From an uncultured Pelagibacteraceae bacterium (lineage in GTDB: Bacteria > Pseudomonadota > Alphaproteobacteria > Pelagibacterales > Pelagibacteraceae), in NCBI GenBank assembly GCA_902601235.1, contig CACKMG010000002.1, forward strand, positions 1 through 64,000: a stretch of 64,000 nt of DNA, given 5' to 3'. A program made the position numbers and the translations under genes. The notes beneath the pieces were generated by a model, which searched no databases, had not been told where the DNA came from, and saw only the letters and a program-made list of their open reading frames with translations. How positions within the stretch are numbered: position 1 is the stretch's first letter; every line of letters begins with the position of its first letter. This document shows, one piece after another, positions 48,769-58,750 of this stretch.

Positions 48769-49938
48769 CTATTTATTAAATAACGTTGATTTATCTGTTT
48801 TTTCCCAAGAAAATGCTCCGTCTTGCTCAGGTTCTCTTCCAAAATGTCCATAGGCAGAAGTTTTTTCATAAATTGGTTTATTCAATTTAAGCATTTCTCT
48901 TATTCCTCTTGGGCTCAAGTCAAAATTATCTTTTATTTTTTCCTCCACAAATTTATTTTTATCTAAATCATTATCAAAAAGATTTACGTAAATTGATAGA
49001 GGTTTTGATACTCCGATGGCATAAGCTAATTGAATTAAACATTTATCTGCAATTTTTGAAGCAACAACATTTTTTGAAATATATCTTGCTGCATATGCAG
49101 CCGATCTATCAACCTTAGTTGGATCTTTGCCAGAAAATGCTCCACCCCCATGTGGAGCTGCACCTCCATACGTGTCTACAATTATTTTTCTTCCAGTAAG
49201 TCCACAATCTCCATCCGGACCACCTATAACAAAATTACCTGTAGGGTTTACATAAAATTCCTTATCATCAAAGCCCTCTAAAAAGGAATCTGGTATAGAA
49301 TTAATCATATAAGGTCTTAACAACTCTCTAACTTGCTCTTGATTTACATCAGCTGAATGTTGTGAGGATATTACGACAGATTTAACTTTAATGGGTTTTC
49401 CATCAAAATATTCAAAAGTTACTTGGCTTTTGGAATCCGGTTCAATGTTTTTTAATTTTCCAGATTTTCTATCTTCCGCCATTAATCTTAAAATTTTATG
49501 TGAGTAATGAATTGGAGCTGGCATTAAAACATCTGTTTCATTACATGCATAACCAAACATAATTCCTTGGTCTCCAGCACCTTCATCTTTGTTTCCAGCA
49601 GAGTCCACTCCCATTGCAATATCAGCTGATTGTGAATGAAGATGGCTTTCTATTTTAGTAGCTTCTTTCCAAGTAAATCCATCTTGGTCATATCCAATAT
49701 CTTTTATACATTCTCTCACCTTTTTTATTAAATCTTCTTTTTTAATTTCAGGACCTCTTACTTCACCTGCCAATACAACTTTGTTAGTAGTTGTAAGTGT
49801 TTCACATGCAACTCTTGAAAAAGGATCTCCAGAGAGATAAGTATCAACAACCATATCAGAGATTCTATCAGATACTTTGTCAGGATGACCCTCGGAAACA
49901 GACTCACTAGTAAAAAGAAAATTTTTTAAATTACTCAT
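48769..49938 (-). CDS. metK: S-adenosylmethionine synthetase
   Basis: ORF 389 aa; [54 protein letters not shown]. Confidence 0.98.
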   Translation of the reverse strand: MSNLKNFLFTSESVSEGHPDKVSDRISDMVVDTYLSGDPFSRVACETLTTTNKVVLAGEVRGPEIKKEDLIKKVRECIKDIGYDQDGFTWKEATKIESHLHSQSADIAMGVDSAGNKDEGAGDQGIMFGYACNETDVLMPAPIHYSHKILRLMAEDRKSGKLKNIEPDSKSQVTFEYFDGKPIKVKSVVISSQHSADVNQEQVRELLRPYMINSIPDSFLEGFDDKEFYVNPTGNFVIGGPDGDCGLTGRKIIVDTYGGAAPHGGGAFSGKDPTKVDRSAAYAARYISKNVVASKIADKCLIQLAYAIGVSKPLSIYVNLFDNDLDKNKFVEEKIKDNFDLSPRGIREMLKLNKPIYEKTSAYGHFGREPEQDGAFSWEKTDKSTLFNK

Positions 49939-51475
49939 TTTTGATCCTATTAAATGAAAAAATTAAGAAAATATACAACAAAATTAATATTACAAATATT
50001 TTGTTTCCATAAAGAGAAAATATTGTCGGTTCTAGATATCTTCTATCTATTAAATCAATAAAACCATCTTTTTCATAATCAATTTTTTTTTCAATCTCTC
50101 CTAAAGGATTTATAATTACAGTCATTCCATTGTTAGCAGATCTAATTACATATTTTCCACTCTCTATTGCTCTAAAAATACTATGTGCTAAATGTTGTTT
50201 TGGTCCGATAGAAGATCCAAACCACCCATCTTCAGAAATGTTAAATATATAATCATAATTTAAATCTTGTGAAAGTTGTCCACTATAAATTATTTCATAA
50301 CAAATAAGTGGCAAAAAGGAAAAATTTTGAAAATTTTTTTTTAGTTTAATTATTTTTCTTTTCTCGCCTCGATGAAAAGATCCAAAATTATTTGTTATTG
50401 ATCTTAGACCAAATTTTTGAAAAAAATTTTCAAAAGGTAAAAATTCACCAAATGGAACCAAATTTATTTTATAATAATTTTCAATCAAATTTAATTTGTT
50501 ATCGACAACTGAAAATGAATTAAAATATTTATATTGTCTATTATTTAACAATCTACTTGTTGTTCCAAGACCAATTAAATGATTTTCTGTAAAATTTTTT
50601 TTAAATATGTCATTATATAAAATCAATTGATCTTGATATATGCCGGGTATAATTCCCTCTGGCCATAAAAAAAATATTTTTTTTTCAGGCTCAGGAGCAC
50701 TAATTTTTATTAATTCACTCAAAACCTCTTCAGTCTCTATATCTTCATAAAATCGATCTAGACTTATGTTTGAACTTATAACTCTTATTATGTATGGATT
50801 TTTTTTCAATTCTTTACTCAAAAAATTTTTTTTATATTCATTCCCATAAGTTAAAAATAAAATTGGAAGCAATAATAGAACACTCAACAATACAATTTCT
50901 TTTTTTGATTTTCTCAGAATATAAATTGCAGGTGCAGTAAAAAAAGTAATTACCAAAAGATTAAATGAATAAGTTCCAATAATTGAGAGAAAACTTAGAA
51001 AATTAATATTTTCTGAAAAACTATAAACTATCAAATTCCACGGGAAACCGGTTAATATATTTCCTCTTAAATATTCTATTAATCCAAATAGAAGTGAAAA
51101 AAGAAAAAAAGAACTTATTATATTTTTAAAATTAAAAATATAAAAAATTAAAGTAACAATTCCATAAAATAAAGATAAAAAAGCAGGAATCAAAAAAATA
51201 GCAATTGGTATCAAAAAATTAAAATCTTGTTCAAACGTTAGAGAAATTGTTATCCAATATATGTTTGATAAAAAATAACCAAAACCAAATAACCAGCCAT
51301 AAAAAAAGAAAATTTTCTTTTGAAATTGAATATTCAGTTTTTTAAATAAGAAAATAAAAAATATGCTAAAAGTAAAAAAATTAATAAAAAAAAAGTTAAA
51401 TGGTGGAAGACTTAAAGAGCTTAGCGCCCCTAATATTAACAATAAAAAAACTTCTATTATAATTTTCTTTTTCAA
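49931..51475 (-). CDS. lnt: apolipoprotein N-acyltransferase
   Basis: ORF 514 aa; multi-TM N-terminus, [32 protein letters not shown]. Confidence 0.93.
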   Translation of the reverse strand: MKKKIIIEVFLLLILGALSSLSLPPFNFFFINFFTFSIFFIFLFKKLNIQFQKKIFFFYGWLFGFGYFLSNIYWITISLTFEQDFNFLIPIAIFLIPAFLSLFYGIVTLIFYIFNFKNIISSFFLFSLLFGLIEYLRGNILTGFPWNLIVYSFSENINFLSFLSIIGTYSFNLLVITFFTAPAIYILRKSKKEIVLLSVLLLLPILFLTYGNEYKKNFLSKELKKNPYIIRVISSNISLDRFYEDIETEEVLSELIKISAPEPEKKIFFLWPEGIIPGIYQDQLILYNDIFKKNFTENHLIGLGTTSRLLNNRQYKYFNSFSVVDNKLNLIENYYKINLVPFGEFLPFENFFQKFGLRSITNNFGSFHRGEKRKIIKLKKNFQNFSFLPLICYEIIYSGQLSQDLNYDYIFNISEDGWFGSSIGPKQHLAHSIFRAIESGKYVIRSANNGMTVIINPLGEIEKKIDYEKDGFIDLIDRRYLEPTIFSLYGNKIFVILILLYIFLIFSFNRIKNE

Positions 51476-51939
51476 TTTAATTTTATAAATTTATGAACTG
51501 ACTCATATATTTTTTGCTCTTCTTTAAGCATCTTTAAATAATCTTTTTTTCTTATATGATCGAAATTCAGTAGATGTAAAAAACCATGTATAAAAATTTT
51601 GACTAGTTTTTCTTTGAATTCATATAAACTTAAATTTTTAGGTTTATTTATATAATTAATACTTATTATAATATCTCCTAAGTAAATTTCTTTTATTGCT
51701 TTAGATTTTTGATGAAATGGAAATGATAAAATATCAGTATGTTTGTTTATATTTCTAAATTTTTTATTTAATTTTTTAATATTTTCATTATTAGAAAGTA
51801 ACAAGGTAATGAGTATTTTTTTTTGTTTAAATTGAAATTTTTTTGGAAAAAATTTACAAAGGTTGTTAAAAAAAAATTCTTTTTTTTTTAATTTTTTTGA
51901 CCAGGTTTTACCCTCTGTGAGAACATTAACTTTTATCAT
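51472..51939 (-). CDS. ybeY: endoribonuclease YbeY
   Basis: Start MIKVNVLTEGKTWSKK preferred to track start 52005; NKHTDILSFPF, IFIHGFLHLLNFDH metal-binding motif. Confidence 0.9.
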   Translation of the reverse strand: MIKVNVLTEGKTWSKKLKKKEFFFNNLCKFFPKKFQFKQKKILITLLLSNNENIKKLNKKFRNINKHTDILSFPFHQKSKAIKEIYLGDIIISINYINKPKNLSLYEFKEKLVKIFIHGFLHLLNFDHIRKKDYLKMLKEEQKIYESVHKFIKLN

Positions 51940-52930
51940 TATTGTTAGAATATGCTTTAACAATTTTGGAAACCAAAGGATGTCTAACAACATCAGAATG
52001 ATCAAAATCTACAACTGAAATTTCATTTAAATGAAATAATAATTTCTTTGATCTTTCTAGGCCTGAGGCTTGTTTGTTGGGTAAATCAATTTGAGAGGGA
52101 TCACCATTTACTATAATTTTTGAATTTTCTCCAATTCTAGTTAAAAACATTTTAATTTGAGTATCAGTAGCATTTTGAGCCTCGTCTAAAATTGCAAAAG
52201 AATTTTTTAAAGTCCTTCCTCTCATAAATGCTAGAGGAGCTATCTCTATATCTCCGATTTCAATCATTCTTTGAATTTTTTCAAAATGGAATAAATCATA
52301 TAAAGAATCGTACAAAGGTCTTAAGTATGGATCGACTTTTTCTTTCATATCACCTGGTAAAAAACCAAGTCTCTCACCTGCTTCAACTGCAGGGCGGGAT
52401 AAAATTATTCTTTCAATTTTTTTTTCTAATAACATAGTTAAACCAACAGCAACTGCTAAAAATGTTTTACCTGTTCCAGCTGGACCAGCAGAAATTATAA
52501 TATCTTTTTCCCTTAATGCTCTAACGTATTCTTTTTGCTTTTCTGATCTTGGAATTATTGATTTTTTTGGGGTCTTAATTATATCGGTTACATTTGAATT
52601 TTTTACTTTTTCATTAATCATAAACTGATCGACCGAAGATAAAATATCTTTGTTTTCAATGCTGCCATTATTTATAAATTGATTAACTAAAAATTGAATT
52701 GCATTTTTAACTAATTCATTTTTTTCCTGTGAAGATTTTATCAAAATTGAGTTTCCTCTTGAATATAAACTAGCACCAGTAATTTTTTCTAAATCTTTCA
52801 AATTTTTATTAAATTCTCCAGCGACACCCATTAACAAATCGTTGCTATTAAAGATAACACTTAAAGTGTTATTATCGGAATAAACAATTTTAAGAGAAGA
52901 TTGTATATTTTTTTTTATTGAATTTTTCAA
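51926..52930 (-). CDS. PhoH-family ATPase (YbeZ)
   Basis: ORF 334 aa; ISAGPAGTGKTFLAVAVGL, SRPAVEAGERLGFLPGDMKEKVDPYLRPLYD, ILDEAQNATDTQIKMFLTRIG. Confidence 0.95.
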   Translation of the reverse strand: MKNSIKKNIQSSLKIVYSDNNTLSVIFNSNDLLMGVAGEFNKNLKDLEKITGASLYSRGNSILIKSSQEKNELVKNAIQFLVNQFINNGSIENKDILSSVDQFMINEKVKNSNVTDIIKTPKKSIIPRSEKQKEYVRALREKDIIISAGPAGTGKTFLAVAVGLTMLLEKKIERIILSRPAVEAGERLGFLPGDMKEKVDPYLRPLYDSLYDLFHFEKIQRMIEIGDIEIAPLAFMRGRTLKNSFAILDEAQNATDTQIKMFLTRIGENSKIIVNGDPSQIDLPNKQASGLERSKKLLFHLNEISVVDFDHSDVVRHPLVSKIVKAYSNNNDKS

Positions 52931-52932
52931 AT

Positions 52933-54261
52933 TTATGCTACTTTTAATTTAGATTTATGAACTTTCTTTCCAAATAACGTATTTTGATTACTACTAATAA
53001 TCTTTATACTAATAATTTTTCCAACATCTTCATCATTAGCATCAAAAATAGTTGAAGTCATATATTCAGTTCTTCCAAAAAATTTATTATCTTTTTTATT
53101 TTTATTTTCTACCAAAACATCTACGATTTTATTCTCTAAAGATTTATTCATGTTTATTTGATTATTAAATAATGCTTTTTGAATAATTTGAAGTCTTTTT
53201 AGAGATATTTTATTATCAATAGTTTTCAACTTTGAAGCTATTGTACCAGGCCTTGGACTAAAGATAAACGAAAATGAATTAACAAATCTTAATTTTTTGA
53301 TTAATTCTAATGTTCTATTAAAATCATTTTCATCCTCTCCTGGATAAGCAATAATGAAATCGCTCGAAAATTTAATCATTGGATTAATATTTACAAGTTT
53401 TTTATAAATATTTAAATAATCCTGAATATTATGATTCCTATTCATTAATTTGAGCATTTTATTAGAGCCACTTTGTAAAGGTAAATGAACTAAAGGCATT
53501 AATTTTTTTGAAATTCCATAAACATCTATTAATTCATCTGTCATGTCCTTCGGATGCGAGGTTGTATATCTTATTCTTTTGATTTCATTAATCTTTTCTA
53601 TTTCAAGTATTAAATCTGACAATTTATAATTTTCATAGTTATATGCATTTACATTTTGTCCTAATAAAGTAATTTCTTTGACTCCATTTTTTGCTAGTAT
53701 TTTTGCCTCTTTTATAATTTCATCAAATGATCTTGAGTATTCAGGTCCTCTTGTATATGGAACAACACAAAAATGACAAAACTTATCGCATCCTTCTTGA
53801 ATAGTTAAAAATGAAGAAACTTTACTTGAGGAATTTTCAAACTTATTCAAATAATCAAATTTTAAATTAGCTTCAAATTCTGTCTCATCTATTTTTTTTT
53901 GTTTTTCCAAAAACTCCTCTATCTTGTAATTAATATTATGGTATGACTGAGGTCCTATTACTATATCTATATAAGGTTCCCTTTTTAACATTTGCTCGTT
54001 TTCTGCTTGAGCAACACATCCCGCAACAATTACTAATGGTTTCTTTTTTGACTTAAAAGTTTGCTTCACCCTGCCAATTTCGTGATAAACTTTTTCTTTT
54101 GCTTTATCTCTTATATGGCAAGTATTTAATAAATAACAATTTGCATCATCTATAATATTTGTTTTTTTAAATCCAATTTCTTTAACAGTGTCAAATATAC
54201 GATTTGAGTCGTATTCATTCATTTGACAACCAAATGTTTTAATAAAAATTTTTTTACTCAT
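52933..54261 (-). CDS. miaB: tRNA-2-methylthio-N6-dimethylallyladenosine synthase
   Basis: ORF 442 aa; FIKTFGCQMNEYDSNRI, GCDKFCHFCVVPYTRGPEYSR radical SAM cluster, LPLQSGSNKMLKLMNRNH. Confidence 0.96.
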   Translation of the reverse strand: MSKKIFIKTFGCQMNEYDSNRIFDTVKEIGFKKTNIIDDANCYLLNTCHIRDKAKEKVYHEIGRVKQTFKSKKKPLVIVAGCVAQAENEQMLKREPYIDIVIGPQSYHNINYKIEEFLEKQKKIDETEFEANLKFDYLNKFENSSSKVSSFLTIQEGCDKFCHFCVVPYTRGPEYSRSFDEIIKEAKILAKNGVKEITLLGQNVNAYNYENYKLSDLILEIEKINEIKRIRYTTSHPKDMTDELIDVYGISKKLMPLVHLPLQSGSNKMLKLMNRNHNIQDYLNIYKKLVNINPMIKFSSDFIIAYPGEDENDFNRTLELIKKLRFVNSFSFIFSPRPGTIASKLKTIDNKISLKRLQIIQKALFNNQINMNKSLENKIVDVLVENKNKKDNKFFGRTEYMTSTIFDANDEDVGKIISIKIISSNQNTLFGKKVHKSKLKVA

Positions 54262-54673
54262 CTTTTGAATTTAATTTAACGCCATATAATTCTAGCTTAT
54301 GATCAACAAGTTTGTATCCATGTTTTTCTGCAACTTTTTTTTGTAATTTTTCAATCTCTTCATCAACAAATTCAATAATTTCACCTGTTTTCACATCAAT
54401 TAAATGATCGTGATGACCTTCGTTTAATTCCTCATATCTAGCTTTGCCACCTTTAAATTCATGTTTAGTTAAAATTCCTGACTCCTCAAAAAGTTTTACT
54501 GTTCTATAAACAGTAGCGATACTAATTTTAGGATCTACTTTAGATACTCTCATATAAAGCTCATCTACATTGGGATGATCCGTGGATTCTGACATAATTT
54601 TAGCAATTATTTTTCTTTGATCTGTAAGCTTAACACCCTTAGATAAGCATTTTTGTTCTATTGTTTCTGACAT
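54254..54673 (-). CDS. fur: Fur/Mur family transcriptional regulator
   Basis: ORF 139 aa; VKLTDQRKIIAKIM, IATVYRTVKLFEESGIL, EGHHDHLIDVKTGEIIEF. Confidence 0.9.
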   Translation of the reverse strand: MSETIEQKCLSKGVKLTDQRKIIAKIMSESTDHPNVDELYMRVSKVDPKISIATVYRTVKLFEESGILTKHEFKGGKARYEELNEGHHDHLIDVKTGEIIEFVDEEIEKLQKKVAEKHGYKLVDHKLELYGVKLNSKDE

Positions 54674-54681
54674 AATTAATT

Positions 54682-55068
54682 TTAACTCATATAAATGGGG
54701 TTAATCAAATTTTTTTTCACCTTAAATTTTTCGCATAATTGAGGAATAATTTCATATTTAACTTCGTTTTCTCCATTAAAATCTTTAAAACTAAAACAAA
54801 AATAATTAATTTTATTTGCTAAATGAATTGCTTTTACTACAGATAAAGAATTTCTTATTCCTGCAAAACTACCAGGGCCTCTATTTACGTATATTTCAGA
54901 AATTTTTTTTAAATCCAAATTTTTAGAAACTAAAAATTCATTAATTAATAATATCAATTTTTCATAATTAGTTTTACTATTTTGATAGGAAATATTATAA
55001 CTAGAGTTGTTATCAATGATCATTAAAAATATTTTCTCTCTTGCAGCATCTAAAATTAGTTTTGTCAT
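54682..55068 (-). CDS. tsaB: TsaB-like tRNA threonylcarbamoyladenosine biosynthesis protein, short form
   Basis: Start MTKLILDAAREKIFLMIID; YVNRGPGSFAGIRNSLSVVKAIHLA signature; only ~128 aa. Confidence 0.85.
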   Translation of the reverse strand: MTKLILDAAREKIFLMIIDNNSSYNISYQNSKTNYEKLILLINEFLVSKNLDLKKISEIYVNRGPGSFAGIRNSLSVVKAIHLANKINYFCFSFKDFNGENEVKYEIIPQLCEKFKVKKNLINPIYMS

Positions 55069-56080
55069 TATAATATTAATTTTTATATCTAATTCTAATT
55101 CAGAAGAAAATAATATCAAATACTATTCAAATGATAATGGAATTTTATCATTAATGTATCATCGATTTAATGAAAATAAATATCCATCAACAAATATTAA
55201 AATGGATATCTTTATAGAACATTTAAAAATTATAAAGGAGAATGGATATAATTTTTATGATCCAAGACTATTTGTTAATGAATTTGATGAACCAAAAAAT
55301 GAAAAAAAAATTTTAATCACTATTGATGATGGATTTAAATCTTTTTATACTGAGGCTTGGCCATATTTAAAATCGAATAAAATTCCATTTATCCTTTTTG
55401 TATCAACAGAACCAGTTGGTAGAATTGGATATATGAATTGGGATCAAATTAAAGAAATTGAACAATCTGAATTTGGATATATTGGCCATCATTCACATAC
55501 TCACGAGTATCTCATTGACATGAATGAAGAAGATTTTATTAATGATATAGAAACTGCAACTCAAATTTTTAAAGATAACTTGGGATATGTTCCATCAATA
55601 TTTTCGTATCCTTTTGGTGAGTATTCGCTATTTATGAAAAAATATATTTCTGAAAATTTTAAAATTGGTTTCGGTCAACATTCAGGGGTTATTGATATAA
55701 ACAAAGATAAGTTTGAATTGCCAAGATTTCCAATTAATGAAAAATATGGAGATTTAAAACGATTTAAATCTTTAATTAATTATAATCCTTTAGAGTATAA
55801 AAATTTAAAACCTGAGGAAAAAAAAATAAATGATTATGAAAATCCTCCTAAGTTGAAAATTGAATTTTTTAATGAACAAAAAAATATTGAAAATATTACC
55901 TGCTACTCAAATGATGGGGGAAATTGGAAAAAATCAAATTTAAATTTCCAAAACAAAACTCTAACGATCAATTTTGAGGAGAAATTTTTACCTAGAAGGG
56001 GTAGAATTAATTGTTCATTAAATGATAATGGAAAATGGCGATGGTTTGGGACTCAATTTACTATTATCAAAAAAAATTAA
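55016..56080 (+). CDS. polysaccharide deacetylase (NodB homology) with signal peptide
   Basis: Track start 55007 is TTG; ATG at 55016; LMYHRFNENKYPSTNI, ITIDDGFKSFY, IGHHSHTHEYL, FSYPFGEYS. Confidence 0.9.
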   Translation: MIIKNIFSLAASKISFVIIILIFISNSNSEENNIKYYSNDNGILSLMYHRFNENKYPSTNIKMDIFIEHLKIIKENGYNFYDPRLFVNEFDEPKNEKKILITIDDGFKSFYTEAWPYLKSNKIPFILFVSTEPVGRIGYMNWDQIKEIEQSEFGYIGHHSHTHEYLIDMNEEDFINDIETATQIFKDNLGYVPSIFSYPFGEYSLFMKKYISENFKIGFGQHSGVIDINKDKFELPRFPINEKYGDLKRFKSLINYNPLEYKNLKPEEKKINDYENPPKLKIEFFNEQKNIENITCYSNDGGNWKKSNLNFQNKTLTINFEEKFLPRRGRINCSLNDNGKWRWFGTQFTIIKKN

Positions 56081-57150
56081 ATCAAACTTTCTAATTCTAT
56101 ACTTGAAGGTAGCAATTTTGCATCGTCAAAATCTTTTAAATTATTCTGTTTAATAATTTGTTGTAAAACCTCTACATATTTTTCACCAGTCTCTGCGTAG
56201 GTATTTAAAAATTTTGATAATATAAGACTATCTAAAGATTTTCCTGCATCCCTAAACTGTGCTCTAGCTTGTCTAAAACCTTTATAAGAAGAATGAGTAT
56301 TCAAATTTCTTTGATAAGCTCTTACCGAAGCTTGTAATACGTTAAACCTCATTACTTTGTGACCTGTGTTCTTATCAGAGTCTTTTGGTTTTAAACCTTC
56401 TCCTGACCATGTCCATTGTCCGAATAATGCATTTCCTTCAAGAGCAAATCTAGATGTTCCCCATCCTGTTTCTTTTGCGGCTTGAGCAATAGCTAATGAA
56501 ACCGGTATTTCATCCATTCTTATTTTTAAAATTGATAAATCTTTAGACAAAACACCATATTGTTTATATTTCTTATCAAGCCATTTTTTTTCTATTTTCG
56601 TATTATTACTTTTATTGATTATGCTAAAAAGTCTTTTTCTATCCAATCTTATATTATTATTTTCCTGTAAAACTAAAGGTAAAACTATTTGGATAAAAAA
56701 TTCCTTTCTTTTTTTTGTATTTTCAATTTTTTTAATTTCATTTGGTAATAAAGTTAATGCCACAGGTTTTACTAATTTTTTTTCTCTTACATCACTTAAG
56801 GTATAATTTGTATCCTCAAATAATTGTTTTATAGTAGATGCATTAAGTCTAACTGTATCTGTATCCAAATCATTCAAACTAAAAATGTCAACTAAAAGGT
56901 CTTTTTCATCTAAAATTTGATTATCATCGTTAATATTATTTTCTTTATTTAATGTATAGGCAAGAACGGCTTTTGAATTATTTTGAAATTCGTTATTGCT
57001 TTTATCAACTGAATTAATGATTGCTGGTGAAATATAAAATAATGTTACTATTACAATTGAACTTACAAAAACTCTTGGTAGTGAACCTATTCCTTTTTTA
57101 TCAAAAAATTTAAATAATCTTAAATTAGAAAAAAAAAGTTTTTTTTTCAT
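56077..57150 (-). CDS. glucosaminidase-domain (Bax-like) protein
   Basis: ORF 357 aa; PVSLAIAQAAKETGWGTSRFALEGNALFGQWTW, SVRAYQRNLNTHSSYKGFR. Confidence 0.88.
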   Translation of the reverse strand: MKKKLFFSNLRLFKFFDKKGIGSLPRVFVSSIVIVTLFYISPAIINSVDKSNNEFQNNSKAVLAYTLNKENNINDDNQILDEKDLLVDIFSLNDLDTDTVRLNASTIKQLFEDTNYTLSDVREKKLVKPVALTLLPNEIKKIENTKKRKEFFIQIVLPLVLQENNNIRLDRKRLFSIINKSNNTKIEKKWLDKKYKQYGVLSKDLSILKIRMDEIPVSLAIAQAAKETGWGTSRFALEGNALFGQWTWSGEGLKPKDSDKNTGHKVMRFNVLQASVRAYQRNLNTHSSYKGFRQARAQFRDAGKSLDSLILSKFLNTYAETGEKYVEVLQQIIKQNNLKDFDDAKLLPSSIELESLI

Positions 57151-57153
57151 AAA

Positions 57154-57693
57154 CTAAATTGCTTCTACTTTTTGCACTTCAGGTATGTAGTGACATAAAA
57201 GATTCTGCACTCCTTGTTTTAGGGTCATTGTTGAACTTGGGCAACCTGAGCAACTGCCTTGAAGTTGAACTCTAACAATTCCATTCTTAAATTCCTTAAA
57301 TTTGATATCTCCACCATCTTTAGCTACAGCAGGCCTTATTTTATCATCTAGAATCTTAATAATTTTGTTCTCTATCTCTGAATAATCTTTATTTTCCTCC
57401 TTTAAACTTTTATTAATAACATAATCATTACCATTAGAATAAAAATCATTAATTAGAGAAATAACAATATGCTTAATCTCTTCCCATGAAATATGATCAT
57501 ATTTGTTTACTGATATAAAATCTTTTCCCAAAAAGATTCCTTCAACACCATTTACTGATAATAAATTTCTTATTAAATCATTTTTTGTTTCATCTTTAGA
57601 ATTAATTTCAATAGATCCTATATTTGAAACAGTTTTTCCAGGCAAAAACTTTAATGAATTAGGATTTGGTGTAATTTCTGTTTGAATGAACAT
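57154..57693 (-). CDS. NifU-family Fe-S scaffold protein (Nfu)
   Basis: ORF 179 aa; Nfu N-domain QTEITPNPNSLKFLPGK, GSCSGCPSSTMTLKQGVQNLL. Confidence 0.94.
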   Translation of the reverse strand: MFIQTEITPNPNSLKFLPGKTVSNIGSIEINSKDETKNDLIRNLLSVNGVEGIFLGKDFISVNKYDHISWEEIKHIVISLINDFYSNGNDYVINKSLKEENKDYSEIENKIIKILDDKIRPAVAKDGGDIKFKEFKNGIVRVQLQGSCSGCPSSTMTLKQGVQNLLCHYIPEVQKVEAI

Positions 57694-57745
57694 GATTTAT
57701 ATATAGTTTAAAAAAAAAAAATTTAAACTTGTAAAAAAGATTTTT

Positions 57746-58747
57746 TTAAAAACCTATTATTTCATGAATTTTCTTAACCTTTTGAGATGCTATTTCTTGG
57801 GCTTTTTTGACTCCTTCAGAAAGAATTTGATCTAAATAATCGCTATCATCTAATAATTTTCTAATTTCAAGTGAAATTGGATCAATTTTATCAACCATCA
57901 ATTGTGATAAACTATTTTTAAAATCAGAGAAATTTTTTCCTGAAAAATTTTTAATTGTTTCTTCTAGTGAAGAATTATTTAAACTTGAATAAATTCCGAT
58001 TAAATTTAATGCTTCTGGTCTTTTATTTAGTTCTTCAACATTAGATGGTAGTGGGAGAGAGTCTGTTTTGGCTTTTTTGATTTTATTAATTATTTGATCT
58101 TTTGTATCTGTTAAATTAATTCTACTTAAATCAGACTCATCTGACTTACTCATTTTTTTTAAACCATCTTTAAGACTCATTATTCTTGAAAATTCTTTTT
58201 GAATTAAAGGTTCTGGAATAACAAAAAAATCCTCTACTTCAAAATCATTATTAAATTTTTGAGCAATATCTCTACAAAGTTCTAGATGTTGTTTTTGATC
58301 ATCACCTACAGGCACATGAGTTGCATCATAAAGTAATATATCAGCTGCCATCAATATAGGATAAGAATAAAGTCCAACGCTTGCTTTTTCTTTATCTTTT
58401 CCAGCCTTTTCCTTAAATTGCGTCATTCTATTTAGCCAACCCATTCTTGCAACACAACTTAATATCCAAGCTATTTCAGAATGGGCAGTAACTTTAGATT
58501 GATTGAAGATTATACTTTTTGATGGATCAATACCACTTGCAATAAATGTAGCTACAGTTTCTCTAATATTATTTCTTAATTCTTTTGGATCTTGCTTTAC
58601 AGTTATGGCATGTAAATCTACTACACAAAAAACACATTTATTTTGATTATCATTATTTAACTCCACAAAGTTTTTTATTGCTCCTAAATAATTACCTAAA
58701 TGCAAATTACCAGTAGGCTGAACTCCAGAAAAAATTTTTTTTACCAT
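57746..58747 (-). CDS. trpS: tryptophanyl-tRNA synthetase
   Basis: ORF 333 aa; [50 protein letters not shown]. Confidence 0.97.
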   Translation of the reverse strand: MVKKIFSGVQPTGNLHLGNYLGAIKNFVELNNDNQNKCVFCVVDLHAITVKQDPKELRNNIRETVATFIASGIDPSKSIIFNQSKVTAHSEIAWILSCVARMGWLNRMTQFKEKAGKDKEKASVGLYSYPILMAADILLYDATHVPVGDDQKQHLELCRDIAQKFNNDFEVEDFFVIPEPLIQKEFSRIMSLKDGLKKMSKSDESDLSRINLTDTKDQIINKIKKAKTDSLPLPSNVEELNKRPEALNLIGIYSSLNNSSLEETIKNFSGKNFSDFKNSLSQLMVDKIDPISLEIRKLLDDSDYLDQILSEGVKKAQEIASQKVKKIHEIIGF

Positions 58748-58750
58748 AAT

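Noticed and set aside
49939-49990. SAM riboswitch upstream of metK
   Set aside because: metK overlaps the upstream lnt gene, leaving no leader; no SAM-II/SAM-V-like structure could be placed.
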